This document shows, piece by piece, positions 8,507 to 17,318 of a stretch of 64,000 nt of DNA. The notes below the pieces were generated by a model. It was not told the origin of the DNA. It did not search any database and saw nothing but the letters and a program-made list of their open reading frames with translations. Source of the stretch: Burkholderiales bacterium RIFCSPLOWO2_02_FULL_57_36 (GTDB lineage: Bacteria > Pseudomonadota > Gammaproteobacteria > Burkholderiales > Burkholderiaceae_D); NCBI GenBank assembly GCA_001770855.1, contig MESE01000001.1, forward strand, positions 124,001 through 188,000, read 5' to 3'. The first letter of the stretch is position 1. Every line of letters starts with the position of its first letter. The position numbers and the translations under genes are program-made.

Positions 8507-9037
8507 ATGACTACTTCTAAAAAGACGACCGGCGCAAGCGCCGACAATGCGATCACCATGCTTGCCGATGACCACAAGAAAGTGAAAAAGCTATTCAAGG
8601 ATTTCGAAAAGTTGAAAGAGAAGGGCGATGCCGCCGAGAAAGAGGCCCTGGCGGAACAGATTTGCGCTGAATTGACGATCCATGCCGAAATCGAAGAAGA
8701 AGTGTTTTATCCAGCCGCGCGAGCGGCGATCGATGACGACGAAATGATGAATGAGGCGGAGGTGGAGCATGCCAGCGCCAAGGACTTGATCGAACAGTTG
8801 CAGGCAATCGATTCTTCGGATCCTACCTACGATGCGAAGGTCACCGTTTTGGGCGAATACGTCAATCACCACATCGAAGAAGAAGAAAAGGAGATGTTTC
8901 CAAAGGTGAAAAAAGCCAAGCTTGATCTCGAAGCGCTGGGGGAAGAACTTGCTACGCTCAAGGAAACTAAAGAAACCCAGATCATGGGCGGCGCTGCCAA
9001 GTCGTCGGGCTCCCGCAGTCCGTCCGCCAGATTGTAG
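8507..9037 (+). CDS. Hemerythrin HHE domain-containing protein
   Basis: 176 residues. The four-helix hemerythrin-like core carries the iron ligands in LADDHKKVKKLFKDFE (helix 1), LTIHAEIEEEVFYPA (helix 2), EVEHASAKDLIEQL (helix 3) and VNHHIEEEEKEMFP (helix 4), that is H, HxxxE, H and HxxxE. Such soluble diiron proteins bind oxygen or protect against oxidative and nitrosative stress. The C-terminal ~30 residues are a low-complexity tail. AGGA lies 8 bases before the ATG. It stands alone. Family is secure; the physiological role is inferred. Confidence 0.92.
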   Translation: MTTSKKTTGASADNAITMLADDHKKVKKLFKDFEKLKEKGDAAEKEALAEQICAELTIHAEIEEEVFYPAARAAIDDDEMMNEAEVEHASAKDLIEQLQAIDSSDPTYDAKVTVLGEYVNHHIEEEEKEMFPKVKKAKLDLEALGEELATLKETKETQIMGGAAKSSGSRSPSARL

Positions 9038-9099
9038 GCGTGCGGTGCGATGAGGGGCCACCGGGTCCGGCGACCCCTCACCCATGTTAAAAGCGGCGA

Positions 9100-9870
9100 T
9101 TAATCGGCAAAGGGAGCTGCTCGAATCATGCGGTTCAAGCCGATGCCAACCAGGTAGCCGGCACGGGATTCAGGTCGCGTTTCCGCTTCGTTTTTCATCA
9201 AATCGATCATTCTGGCCTTGAATCCGACTCTCGGAAACTGATCAAGCACTTTGATCCTGTCCTGAGCATGAATCTCGCCGTACCGAGCCCCGATCACATC
9301 AAGACTTGCCCCTGCATGCAACAGATGCGCTTCCATCCCCTCCCTTATGGTTACCTGATTGTTCAAGTGAAGGTAGATCGCGTTCGTCAATGCCTGCTGC
9401 CTGGGTTCCGGCCATTGATGGCCCTGTGCAAACTGCAGTGCTGCCTGCGCTCCTTCCTCGGCAAAACAATTGCATTTTCCATTTCGACGGCAGGTATCCG
9501 TCAATCCCAAATCATGCAACAGTGACGCGACGTAGAACAGTTCTTCGTCGTACTGCAATCGATCGTTGGCTGCCAATAACGCGCCCCACAGGTAAGTCCG
9601 CACGCAATGATTGATCAGAAACGGCACCGAAGCCTCGGTGCACAACTCAAATGCGTCGCGCGCTGCCGTGGTGTCGGGAATGCGGATGCTGTCCAGATCT
9701 ATCCGTGCCGCTTCGGCGCGTGAAATGCCGATCTTGCGTAAACCACGTGCCGGCAGGCTTGTCATACGCAACAGAATTGCTTGCGCGATCGAACGCAGGC
9801 GTCCATTCTTGCGCAAGCTGCCGCCCATCGTTTGCGACCATTTGAGAGAGCAGTTATTTTGGTTCGACAT
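9100..9870 (-). CDS. HD-domain hydrolase (cyanamide hydratase-like)
   Basis: 256 residues from the ATG at 9870; a GTG at 9900 is an alternative and neither start has a good ribosome site. The metal-binding core reads PFLINHCVRTYLWG (first His), YVASLLHDLGLTD (the HD doublet) and later ALTNAIYLHLN (fourth ligand region). This arrangement with FLINHCxRTY resembles the cyanamide hydratase / HD-domain nitrile or nucleotide hydrolase group rather than the RelA or GdpP type. A cluster CRRNGKCNCFAEEGAQAAL follows. The substrate is unknown. A broken MAPEG gene lies 14 bases upstream on the same strand. Confidence 0.82.
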   Translation of the reverse strand: MSNQNNCSLKWSQTMGGSLRKNGRLRSIAQAILLRMTSLPARGLRKIGISRAEAARIDLDSIRIPDTTAARDAFELCTEASVPFLINHCVRTYLWGALLAANDRLQYDEELFYVASLLHDLGLTDTCRRNGKCNCFAEEGAQAALQFAQGHQWPEPRQQALTNAIYLHLNNQVTIREGMEAHLLHAGASLDVIGARYGEIHAQDRIKVLDQFPRVGFKARMIDLMKNEAETRPESRAGYLVGIGLNRMIRAAPFAD

Positions 9871-9883
9871 GATTTTTTCGCAG

Positions 9884-10159
9884 TTAATTAGCAAAGGCAC
9901 GATAGATGACGGGCACGGCGAGAAAATAAGGGATGTTTTCCAGATTGTTGCGCCAGACCGCGCTGACTCGTTGTATCCGAAGTGATTCGCCGGCGATCGC
10001 TCTTGTTCGCATCCAATACGCGTCTTCCGGCGACACGAACAACGTCGCTTTTATTCGGAGACGGGTCTGGTAAATCGATGTCGCCAATCCTTTTGCAGAA
10101 AGAAGGACAAAGCTGATCGAAAAAGCTTTCCATGCGTTCCTTGCGTTCCTTGCTTTCAT
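9884..10159 (-). pseudogene. Truncated MAPEG-family membrane protein gene
   Basis: From ATG 10159 the frame encodes 91 residues that match the N-terminal half of the MAPEG (membrane-associated eicosanoid/glutathione metabolism) family: a first membrane helix (FSISFVLLSAKGLATSIY), then RLRIKATLFVSPEDA, and the conserved NNLENIPYFLAVPVIY. The TAA stop follows at YRAFAN, where intact family members (about 130-140 residues) continue with two more helices. The missing C-terminal half is not seen in other frames before the HD gene begins 14 bases on. I read it as a truncated gene. Confidence 0.65.
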
Positions 10160-10276
10160 CTCGGCATCTCGTAACAGCGTGCCTGCAAATATAAATTCGC
10201 TGCGGATAGTTCGATAGTGTCCTTTTCGCCATTTTTCATGCCAAAATCGCCATTCGACTGAATTTGGGCAATCGCA

Positions 10277-11263
10277 ATGACTCATCGAGTAAAAATTCTT
10301 GCCTACGAAGGCTGCATGGCATCCGAAGTGATGGCGATCGCGGATCTTTTCCACATAGCGAACAAAATGTGGTCTTCCCGACATTCGAAAGGCAAGGAAA
10401 AGCTCTTCTCTTTTGAGTTGGTCGGTGTGCGCGGCACGCCGATATCAACCGCAAATGGCGCACGTATCGAGGTTGGCGTCGCCGGAGATATGGATTGCGA
10501 CCTGCTGGTAGTGCCCGGCCTTGATTTTGACAGCCCACGGGTATTGATAGAGCGACTCGGGCAGCTTGAGCCCGAAATAGCGCTTGTTCGCGAGAGTGCG
10601 CAACGCGGGATTGTCATCGCATCGATTTGCGTGGGAGCATTCCTGCTGGCTGAAGCGGAAATACTTGACGGCCGTAAAGCAACCACCAGTTGGTTGCTCA
10701 ATGGGGTTCTGATCAAGCGCTATCCGTTGGTGAAGCTGGATCTTAATGCCATATTGACAGAGGATAACGGCGTATTCTGTACCGGCGCCGTCACGGCGGT
10801 ATATGACCTGGGCTTGCGGCTGGTCGAGCGTTTCGGCGATAGTGATCTGGCGCAAATGGTGGCGAAGGTGATGCTGCTTGAACCTAATCGGCGGTCCCAG
10901 GCGCCGTTCGTATTCACCAGCCTCGATGCGCAAAGCAAGGACACCTTGATTGCGCAGGTTTGCAAGTGGCTGGACCGGAATTTCCGGAAAAAATTTTCCA
11001 TCGATGAAATTGCAACGCTTTTTGCAGTGAGCGAACGCACGCTACTGCGTCGATTTCGTAACGAAATGGAGGAAACGCCGATCGGATACCTGCAAAAAGT
11101 CAGGCTTGAGCATGCCAAGGCATTGCTTGAGACAACCAATCTGTCGTTCGCGCAAATTGTAGATCATGTCGGCTACTTCGACGAAAGCACGTTTCGGCGC
11201 TTGTTCAAGCGGCATGTCGGGCTGACGCCCATCGAATACCAGAAACGCTTCTCCATTCGATAA
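10277..11263 (+). CDS. GlxA-family transcriptional regulator (DJ-1/PfpI domain plus AraC HTH)
   Basis: 328 residues. Residues ~5-190 form a DJ-1/PfpI-like domain with the elbow cysteine at 118 in GIVIASICVGAFLLAEA. Residues ~225-325 are an AraC-type double helix-turn-helix: FSIDEIATLFAVSERTLLRR and LSFAQIVDHVGYFDESTFRR. This is the FtrA/GlxA/CdhR architecture; such regulators typically respond to amino-acid or amine metabolites such as glycine betaine, carnitine or arginine. It is divergent from the truncated MAPEG gene and HD hydrolase gene. No cognate metabolic gene is adjacent, so the inducer is unknown. Confidence 0.9.
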   Translation: MTHRVKILAYEGCMASEVMAIADLFHIANKMWSSRHSKGKEKLFSFELVGVRGTPISTANGARIEVGVAGDMDCDLLVVPGLDFDSPRVLIERLGQLEPEIALVRESAQRGIVIASICVGAFLLAEAEILDGRKATTSWLLNGVLIKRYPLVKLDLNAILTEDNGVFCTGAVTAVYDLGLRLVERFGDSDLAQMVAKVMLLEPNRRSQAPFVFTSLDAQSKDTLIAQVCKWLDRNFRKKFSIDEIATLFAVSERTLLRRFRNEMEETPIGYLQKVRLEHAKALLETTNLSFAQIVDHVGYFDESTFRRLFKRHVGLTPIEYQKRFSIR

Positions 11264-11491
11264 GTGCATGATGGGTTTGCCATGAACATAGTATCGTTAT
11301 GCATCTAACGACGATTTCATCGATTTCGCCTTTTGAACTATATTGTGAGCGGCATGGCGATTCGATTTCCGAATCCCCGTGCCACCGAATCCCCGTGCCG
11401 GTCGATGGCCGCATTATTGCGCCTTATTGCGCCGGCCATCGCCGCTGGATAGCGTATATCAGTAGTTGCAATTAACGACAGAAAGACAAGC

Positions 11492-12058
11492 ATGTCCGAA
11501 CCACAATTTACAGAGCAGGATTGGCGCCGCCTGCTGCTTGCCTTGGGCGAGGACCCTGACAGAGCCGGTTTGCAGGATACGCCCGCGCGCATATCCAAAG
11601 CATGGAAGCACTGGACCTCCGGGTATGCGCAAGACCCGGCGGAATTGCTGAAGGCGTTTGAAGATGGCGCCGAAGAGTACAACGAGTTGATCGTTGTGCG
11701 CGGCATTCCGGTTTATAGCCATTGCGAGCATCATCTCGCCCCGTTCTTCGGAAAGGCGACCATCGGTTATCTTCCGAATGGGAAAATCGTCGGCTTGTCC
11801 AAACTGACGCGCCTGGTTGACTGTTTCGCCAAAAGATTGCAAGTACAGGAGAGGCTCACGATTCAGATCGCAAATGCGTTAATGACGCATCTGGAACCGA
11901 AAGCCGCCGGAGTCGTGATTCGCTGCCGTCACATGTGCATGGAAAGCCGTGGCATCCGCACGCCCGGTGAAGAAACCGTGACATCGGCCATGCTCGGGGA
12001 GTTGCAGCCGAACCTGGCGTTGCGCACAGAATTCCTGGCGCTGGCGCGTGAAGCGTAA
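11492..12058 (+). CDS. folE: GTP cyclohydrolase I
   Basis: Catalyses conversion of GTP to 7,8-dihydroneopterin triphosphate, the first step of folate (and pterin) synthesis. The 188-residue protein carries the Zn ligands C78 and H81 (YSHCEHHLAPF) and C149 (CRHMCMESRG), with the +3 and +68 spacing of E. coli FolE. GRIVGLSKLTRLV-like block (KIVGLSKLTRLVDCFAKRLQ) and QERLT are also present. It is slightly shorter than E. coli FolE (222) because the N-terminal helix is reduced, as in many proteobacterial versions. It is not next to other folate genes; a GNAT-type gene follows 30 bases downstream. Confidence 0.97.
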   Translation: MSEPQFTEQDWRRLLLALGEDPDRAGLQDTPARISKAWKHWTSGYAQDPAELLKAFEDGAEEYNELIVVRGIPVYSHCEHHLAPFFGKATIGYLPNGKIVGLSKLTRLVDCFAKRLQVQERLTIQIANALMTHLEPKAAGVVIRCRHMCMESRGIRTPGEETVTSAMLGELQPNLALRTEFLALAREA

Positions 12059-12088
12059 GTTCAAATAATCGCATTGGTGTTTGGGGGA

Positions 12089-12889
12089 ATGACTGTGGCG
12101 GAAAATATCTGTGATCTCGCGGATGCGAATCTAATCGAGTCAATACGCGAGCATGCGCGGTGGCAATCGCCATGCGAAATGGTTGAAGAGAATGGAATGT
12201 TGCTGGTGGCCGGAGCGACGGATCTTCCGGGTGGATACAAAAATTGTGCAGCCAGGGTCGATCCGGATCTGCCGGCCCGCGACGCCGTGGCACGGGCAAA
12301 GGAATTTTTCCGCAGCAGAAATCGCGGATTTTCAATGCTGGTCAGGGAAAGCCGCGATCAGGATATGGAAGATACGGTGAAGGACCAGGGTTTCGTCCAG
12401 CGCTCGGCTTCGCCTTGCATGCTGATCGATGCTCCACTGTCCGTTCCGACTATCATGCGCGGAATTCATGTGGAGACTTTTTCACAGGAGCGTCACATAC
12501 GAGATGCAACTCTGATTAATGCGGAAGCATACCAATCGCTGGGCTTGCCTGCGGTGGAAACCCATGCGATGTTTGCACAGTCAGCACGTATTGCAGCCAG
12601 AAATCTGATCGGATGCGTTGCTTATCGGGATCAGCAGCCTCTGGCGACTGCATTGGCAATTCAAAGCCCGGGCTGTATCGGCGTTTATTGGGTTGGTACT
12701 GCAACCCAGGCACAGCGGATGGGATTGGCTTCGATTTGCACGGCATTGGTCACCAATGCCGGATTCACCGATGGTGCAAAAGTGGTCACCTTGCAAGCCA
12801 GTTCGTTCGGAGAACCGGTTTATCAGCGGCTCGGATACCGGACTTACGACCGGCAGAAATGGTACCTGCATATCGAGAAACCCAGGTGA
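12089..12889 (+). CDS. GNAT-family N-acetyltransferase
   Basis: 266 residues. The C-terminal half has the GNAT acetyl-CoA core: IGVYWVGTATQAQRMGLASI, where QAQRMGLA corresponds to motif A (Q/RxxGxG/A), followed by FGEPVYQRLGYRTYDR, the family's motif B. The N-terminal half is poorly conserved and may be a degenerate second GNAT lobe. The acceptor is unknown. GGGGG is immediately before ATG 12089, and GTG 12095 has a better spacing, so the start could be 6 bases later. Because it lies 30 bases after folE it may share that transcript. The gene ends 3 bases before the convergent CinA-like gene. Confidence 0.75.
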   Translation: MTVAENICDLADANLIESIREHARWQSPCEMVEENGMLLVAGATDLPGGYKNCAARVDPDLPARDAVARAKEFFRSRNRGFSMLVRESRDQDMEDTVKDQGFVQRSASPCMLIDAPLSVPTIMRGIHVETFSQERHIRDATLINAEAYQSLGLPAVETHAMFAQSARIAARNLIGCVAYRDQQPLATALAIQSPGCIGVYWVGTATQAQRMGLASICTALVTNAGFTDGAKVVTLQASSFGEPVYQRLGYRTYDRQKWYLHIEKPR

Positions 12890-12892
12890 GGA

Positions 12893-13693
12893 TCAGATCG
12901 GCCGATATTCCGCGCCAAGCTGATTCAAGCCATCCACAAGCCGTGCAAATGCGGCGGTCACCTGGGCCGGTTCGCCTTTGACGCCAAGTTCGATATGCCT
13001 TCTGGTATCGGCATCGCCGACGCTGGGGAGGCTGAACACTTTTACCAGCGGAAAGGCGGCCTCGACCGCCTCCATCATCGGCGTCAAGGTCGCCTCCATC
13101 GTGCCGAACACAAGTGCCGATTGTTCCAGCCACGCAGTCTGATGGCGCAAATGCGGATAGACCGTATCAAGTACCCATTCGATCATCGGCCATGCCATCA
13201 CCGGAAAACCGGGTACGAAATAGTGTGCGCCGGTTCCTTGATGCGCCACCGAAAATCCGGGAATCTTGTTGTAAGGATTCGGGATAATTCCGGCCCCTTG
13301 CGGGAATTCGCCCATCTTCAGGCGATGCAGATTATCCGCGGCACTGAATTTAGGTTCCGTTCCCGTCTCTCGCGCGATATCGGCAATCCGTTCTTCTATT
13401 TTTTCTTTTGCATCCGGATGCAAGGCGAGTGGTACGCCTAGCGCTGCCGCTGCGCATTGGCGCGTGTGGTCGTCGGGCGTGGCGCCAATGCCACCGGTTG
13501 AAAATACGATATCGCCGCTTGCCAAGGTGCGCCGCAATGTAGCGATGATGCGTGCCGGATCATCGCCCAGATATTCCGCCCAACCCAGTTGCATGCCTCT
13601 CGCGGCAAGCAGTTCAATCACTTTCGGCAGATGTTTGTCGGTGCGTTTTCCGGAAAGAATTTCATCGCCGATGATAATGAGTCCGATTGCCAT
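12893..13693 (-). CDS. CinA-like molybdopterin-binding domain protein
   Basis: 266 residues starting MAIGLIIIGDEILSGKRTDK, which is the MoaB/Mog-like (MoCF_biosynth) domain found at the N-terminus of CinA. Conserved blocks IVFSTGGIGATPDDHTRQ and FVPGFPVM agree. The C-terminal nicotinamide-nucleotide amidase (PncC) domain of full-length CinA (~410 residues) is absent; stand-alone versions like this are common in betaproteobacteria. They are annotated as competence/damage-inducible protein A. The domain hydrolyses ADP-ribose or NMN adducts in some homologues; the function here is unproven. A longer frame to 13789 has no conserved residues before this ATG. Confidence 0.88.
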   Translation of the reverse strand: MAIGLIIIGDEILSGKRTDKHLPKVIELLAARGMQLGWAEYLGDDPARIIATLRRTLASGDIVFSTGGIGATPDDHTRQCAAAALGVPLALHPDAKEKIEERIADIARETGTEPKFSAADNLHRLKMGEFPQGAGIIPNPYNKIPGFSVAHQGTGAHYFVPGFPVMAWPMIEWVLDTVYPHLRHQTAWLEQSALVFGTMEATLTPMMEAVEAAFPLVKVFSLPSVGDADTRRHIELGVKGEPAQVTAAFARLVDGLNQLGAEYRPI

Positions 13694-13802
13694 GAAAAAT
13701 CCGCCTATGGTAGAGCGCCGAAGCGCATTGCTGGAAATGATGAATTGGTGACCTGACCTTGAATTCGGCTTCGCATCTGACCAACGCAATCCGGTTTCGG
13801 CA

Positions 13803-14651
13803 TCAGTTGATATCCTTTAACCGCGGTGGCGATGCAGCAGCGGGCAGGTTTATCGCGCTCACCCGATATTTTGCCAGCGCATCGAGACAGTAATGTTGAA
13901 ACCACAGCCCGCTGAAAATGAAAACCAATACATACAGCCATATTGATACACCTGCCAGCAGCGGAAAAAGGACAAAAGCCAGCGCACCGCCCAACCATAG
14001 CAGAGTCGGTGCGGCGCCCATCGCACCGGTAACCGCGCCGATCATCAGGAACGGCCAGCGATGTATGCGCATGATTGCCCGGCGCTCCTGTTCGGTCGCA
14101 TGATCCGCCAGCGCATCATATGCCATCACGCGGTAGGTCAGCCATCCCCACAGCAATGGCTGGATAATGAAAGCCAAAGGCGGGATCAGGTTGAGCGGCA
14201 AAGTGATCACCCACAGCACAATAAAAACTACGAACGATGAAAGCGATATCCACAAGCTGCCCCACAGCGAGCCGCCCCTGCGCATTTCGAGTTCCGGATA
14301 GTCGCGATTCGCGACATGCTTGATAATCGCCGGCATGGCCAACGTCCCGACGAAAATCAATGCTGTCAGAATCATGAGCGGCAGCAGCAGCCACAATGCA
14401 AGCAGCGGCACCAGCACCGTCTTGAGCGCATCCAAGCCAAATGAGCCAAGGAAATCGCCGGCAATCCGGAATCCATCATTCGCGGAAAAATAGGCTTGAA
14501 TCCAGTCGAGCATCGGTTGCAGGCCCAGCCACAGCGCAACGCTCCAAACCAGGATTGAAAGCACAAACGGCATCACAGTCAACATCAGCATTCTGAAATG
14601 CAATTGCGACAGTACGGCGCGGCCAAACGCAATCAGCACGGGATGCATCAC
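13803..14651 (-). CDS. EI24-domain (CysZ-like) integral membrane protein
   Basis: 282 residues with about six hydrophobic segments; the first is MLMLTVMPFVLSILVWSVAL. The block RRGGSLWGSLWISLSSFV and NLIPPLAFIIQPLLWGW agree with the EI24/DUF540 family that includes the sulfate transporter CysZ. Betaproteobacterial members form a separate group, and no cys genes are nearby, so sulfate uptake is only a possibility. It lies between the CinA-like and flavoprotein genes on the same strand, with about 80-110 base gaps. Confidence 0.85.
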   Translation of the reverse strand: MMHPVLIAFGRAVLSQLHFRMLMLTVMPFVLSILVWSVALWLGLQPMLDWIQAYFSANDGFRIAGDFLGSFGLDALKTVLVPLLALWLLLPLMILTALIFVGTLAMPAIIKHVANRDYPELEMRRGGSLWGSLWISLSSFVVFIVLWVITLPLNLIPPLAFIIQPLLWGWLTYRVMAYDALADHATEQERRAIMRIHRWPFLMIGAVTGAMGAAPTLLWLGGALAFVLFPLLAGVSIWLYVLVFIFSGLWFQHYCLDALAKYRVSAINLPAAASPPRLKDIN

Positions 14652-14732
14652 AATTCGCCTTTCCTGGACAAGGGTTTTCTTGAAGATGGGTTCCGGATCG
14701 GCTTGCTCGATTCCGGCACTTGCGCCGCCATA

Positions 14733-16031
14733 TTAGCGCAAGCCGGAATTTTCCGATTCTGCGCCGGCTATGTGGATATTTCGTTCAAGCCATGTCAACA
14801 CGCCAGCGCCGGCACTGCGCCCGCTTGCGAAACAGGCGGTCAACAGATAACCGCCGGTTGGCGCCTCCCAGTCCAGCATCTCGCCAGCGCAGAACACGCC
14901 CGGCATCGACTGGATCATCAATTTCTCATCGAGCGATTCGAAGGCAACTCCGCCGGCGCTGCTGATGGCTTCCTCGACCGGGCGGGCGGCAACCAGTCGA
15001 AGCGGCAGCGCCTTGACCGCGGCGCCCAATCGGACCGGATCGGCATATGCTTCTGCGGGCGCCAATTCGCGCAGCAGTCCGGCCTTGACGCCGGCGATGC
15101 CGACCCGGCTTTGCAGGTGACTGGACATTGAGCGCGATCCTCGCGGATGTGAAATATCATCGACGACGCGCTGCAATTCCTTTCCCGGCGCCAGATCAAG
15201 GAAAACAACAGCGCTGCCGGTTGCCGCAATTTCATTGCGCAACGGCGCTGACAGTGCATACATGAGGCTGCCTTCAACGCCGGATTCCGTAATCACAAAC
15301 TCCCCCTGGCGGCGAATTGTGCAGTCGGTCCGGTCGGTAAAACCGGCGATGACCGCTTTTACCGGATGCCCGGCGAAGCGCGTGCGGAAGTGCTCACTCC
15401 AGCCAACATCGAAACCGCAATTGGCCGGTTGGAGTGGAGCAATCGATACGCCTTGCTGTGCGAGGAGCGATGTCCAGGCGCCGTCGGAACCCAGGCGCGG
15501 CCAACTGGCGCCGCCCAATGCCAGCACCACGGCGTCAGTGTCGGCAGACCGTTCGCCTTCAGGTGTTGAAAATTGAAGATGGCGGATGCCGTTCGACTCC
15601 GACCAGCCGATCCAGCGATGCCGCATATGGAAACGCACGCCGCCGGCGCGCAGCCGGTGCAACCATGCGCGCAATAGCGGTGCGGCTTTCATGTCAGTCG
15701 GGAATACTCGGCCCGATGATCCGACGAAGGTGTCGATGCCGAGTCCATGCGCCCAATCGCGCAACGACTGCGGCCCGAATGCATCGAGCAGCGGTGCAAT
15801 GCGGGAGCGGCGCGCACCGTAGCGGGACAGGAACGGTTCCGTGGCTTCGCTGTGAGTGAGGTTCATACCGCCTTTGCCAGCCAGCAGGAATTTGCGCCCG
15901 ACCGACGGCATTGCATCGTATACATCGACTTGCACGCCGCCCTGCATCAAGGTCTCGGCCGCCATCAAACCGGACGGCCCCCCGCCGATGACGGCAACCG
16001 AGTGGCCGCGCAGACCGGAAATGTTCTTCAC
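14733..16031 (-). CDS. HI0933-family FAD-dependent oxidoreductase (TIGR03862 type)
   Basis: 432 residues. An N-terminal dinucleotide-binding motif GHSVAVIGGGPSGLMAAETL binds FAD. The blocks GRKFLLAGKGGMNLTHSE, SSGRVFPTDMKAAPLLRAWL and the C-terminal PGVFCAGEMLDWEAPTGGYL are the HI0933 signature, in which a Rossmann-like lid domain is inserted. Related E. coli and clostridial enzymes (YhiN, BaiN) act on unsaturated substrates, but the physiological substrate of this subgroup is unknown. It is cytosolic. It lies upstream of the EI24 gene and downstream of the NYN gene on the same strand. Confidence 0.9.
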   Translation of the reverse strand: MKNISGLRGHSVAVIGGGPSGLMAAETLMQGGVQVDVYDAMPSVGRKFLLAGKGGMNLTHSEATEPFLSRYGARRSRIAPLLDAFGPQSLRDWAHGLGIDTFVGSSGRVFPTDMKAAPLLRAWLHRLRAGGVRFHMRHRWIGWSESNGIRHLQFSTPEGERSADTDAVVLALGGASWPRLGSDGAWTSLLAQQGVSIAPLQPANCGFDVGWSEHFRTRFAGHPVKAVIAGFTDRTDCTIRRQGEFVITESGVEGSLMYALSAPLRNEIAATGSAVVFLDLAPGKELQRVVDDISHPRGSRSMSSHLQSRVGIAGVKAGLLRELAPAEAYADPVRLGAAVKALPLRLVAARPVEEAISSAGGVAFESLDEKLMIQSMPGVFCAGEMLDWEAPTGGYLLTACFASGRSAGAGVLTWLERNIHIAGAESENSGLR

Positions 16032-16100
16032 ACTGTTGGTGCTTTCGTAAACATGTATCGCCGATTCGAGTTCGAATCCGCGGCGATCCTTTCGTAATCG

Positions 16101-16925
16101 TTACTCGTCGTTCGACGGCAATCGTATCGTGTACTGCCCCGATTTTTCATCCCGCACCATCAAGAGTAAATTGTGTTTTTGCGCGTCTTCCACCAGCTCC
16201 CGGAATGACCGATAGCCGTATGCAGATTCCGTGAAACCGGGCCTGCGCCGCTTCATGGTCTGCTTGACCATCGATCCCCACAATTTTTCTTCCTCGCCGC
16301 GCTCGTCGATCAGTGCCTCGATCGTCTCGACGATGAAATCGAGTGCTTCCTGACGCTTGTCGTCCTCCCGCTTGACGGGGGCCGGCTTGACATTGCCGCC
16401 GGCTTTGGCGGAGGCTTTCTTCTCCGCCGGTTTTCGCTTGGCTCTTTGATCGCGTACCAGATCATCATAGAAAATGAATTCGTCGCAATTCGCACTCAAA
16501 AGATCCGATGTTGAATCCCTTACGCCGATGCCGACCACATGTTTGTTGTTTTCCCGCAGCTTCGATACCAGCGGTGAAAAGTCAGAATCGCCGCTGATAA
16601 TGACGAACGTATCGACATGGGATTTGGTGTAACAGAGATCGAGGGCATCGACCACCATCCGGATATCGGCCGAGTTTTTCCCGGATTGGCGTACGTGCGG
16701 GATTTCGATCAACTCGAAAGCCGCTTCATGCATCGGCGCCTTGAAATCCTTGTAACGGTCCCAGTCGCAATAGGCTTTTTTTACGACGATACTGCCCTTG
16801 AGCAGAAGGCGCTCCAGCACTTTCTTGATATCGAATTGCGCATATTTCGCATCGCGTACGCCGAGTGCAATATTTTCGAAGTCGCAAAACAGCGCCATAT
16901 TGGTAATTTCGGGTTGTCCAGCCAT
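16101..16925 (-). CDS. NYN (LabA/DUF88) RNase-like protein with C-terminal OST-HTH/LOTUS domain
   Basis: 274 residues. Residues ~8-160 form a NYN domain with the acidic metal-site residues in ALFCDFENIA, NSADIRMVVDALDLCY and VIISGDSDFSPLVSKLRE, the PIN-like nuclease pattern. A charged Lys/Ala linker (KRKPAEKKASAKAGG) follows, and residues ~200-270 (LWGSMVKQTMKRRRPGFTES and YGYRSFRELVEDAQ) fit the OST-HTH/LOTUS RNA-binding fold. The combination suggests an RNA-degrading or RNA-binding factor. The bacterial role is poorly known. Confidence 0.88.
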   Translation of the reverse strand: MAGQPEITNMALFCDFENIALGVRDAKYAQFDIKKVLERLLLKGSIVVKKAYCDWDRYKDFKAPMHEAAFELIEIPHVRQSGKNSADIRMVVDALDLCYTKSHVDTFVIISGDSDFSPLVSKLRENNKHVVGIGVRDSTSDLLSANCDEFIFYDDLVRDQRAKRKPAEKKASAKAGGNVKPAPVKREDDKRQEALDFIVETIEALIDERGEEEKLWGSMVKQTMKRRRPGFTESAYGYRSFRELVEDAQKHNLLLMVRDEKSGQYTIRLPSNDE

Positions 16926-17318
16926 CGATTAGTCCTTTTGCCTTTCTTGTTTTGCGACGAATGACTCGATGCGATCGAAGGTCAAAGTTGGTAGTTCGAC
17001 CGCTGCAAGGATAGTAACCGGTGACGGCGCCGATGCGCGATGTCAGGAAACCAACTGCCCCAATGTTTGACGCGACCGATGTTTAAGCCTTCCAAACCGC
17101 AAGAAGAGTTGTAAATCCAGTGAAGGATTAAAGAATAGCGTGCAATTTCAAATAACAAGCGGCATTATATTGTTTATTAGAGGCAATTTTTGGCCGTGTA
17201 TCCGCACGCATGTGTGCGACGCGTGATTGCGCGGCCAAACGCTTAACAAGATAGAACCTGTGAATATCAATCGGCAAGCATCTGTTGGCCGCATTGCCGT
17301 TTGCGAAAGGAAGTAGGC
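16926..17318. other. Intergenic region upstream of the first receiver gene
   Basis: About 390 bases between the leftward NYN gene and rightward receiver gene. The right half is AT-rich (for example TTTCAAATAACAAGC and TATATTGTTTATTAGAGG), unlike the surrounding coding DNA, and probably contains the receiver gene promoter. No gene is seen. Confidence 0.5.
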
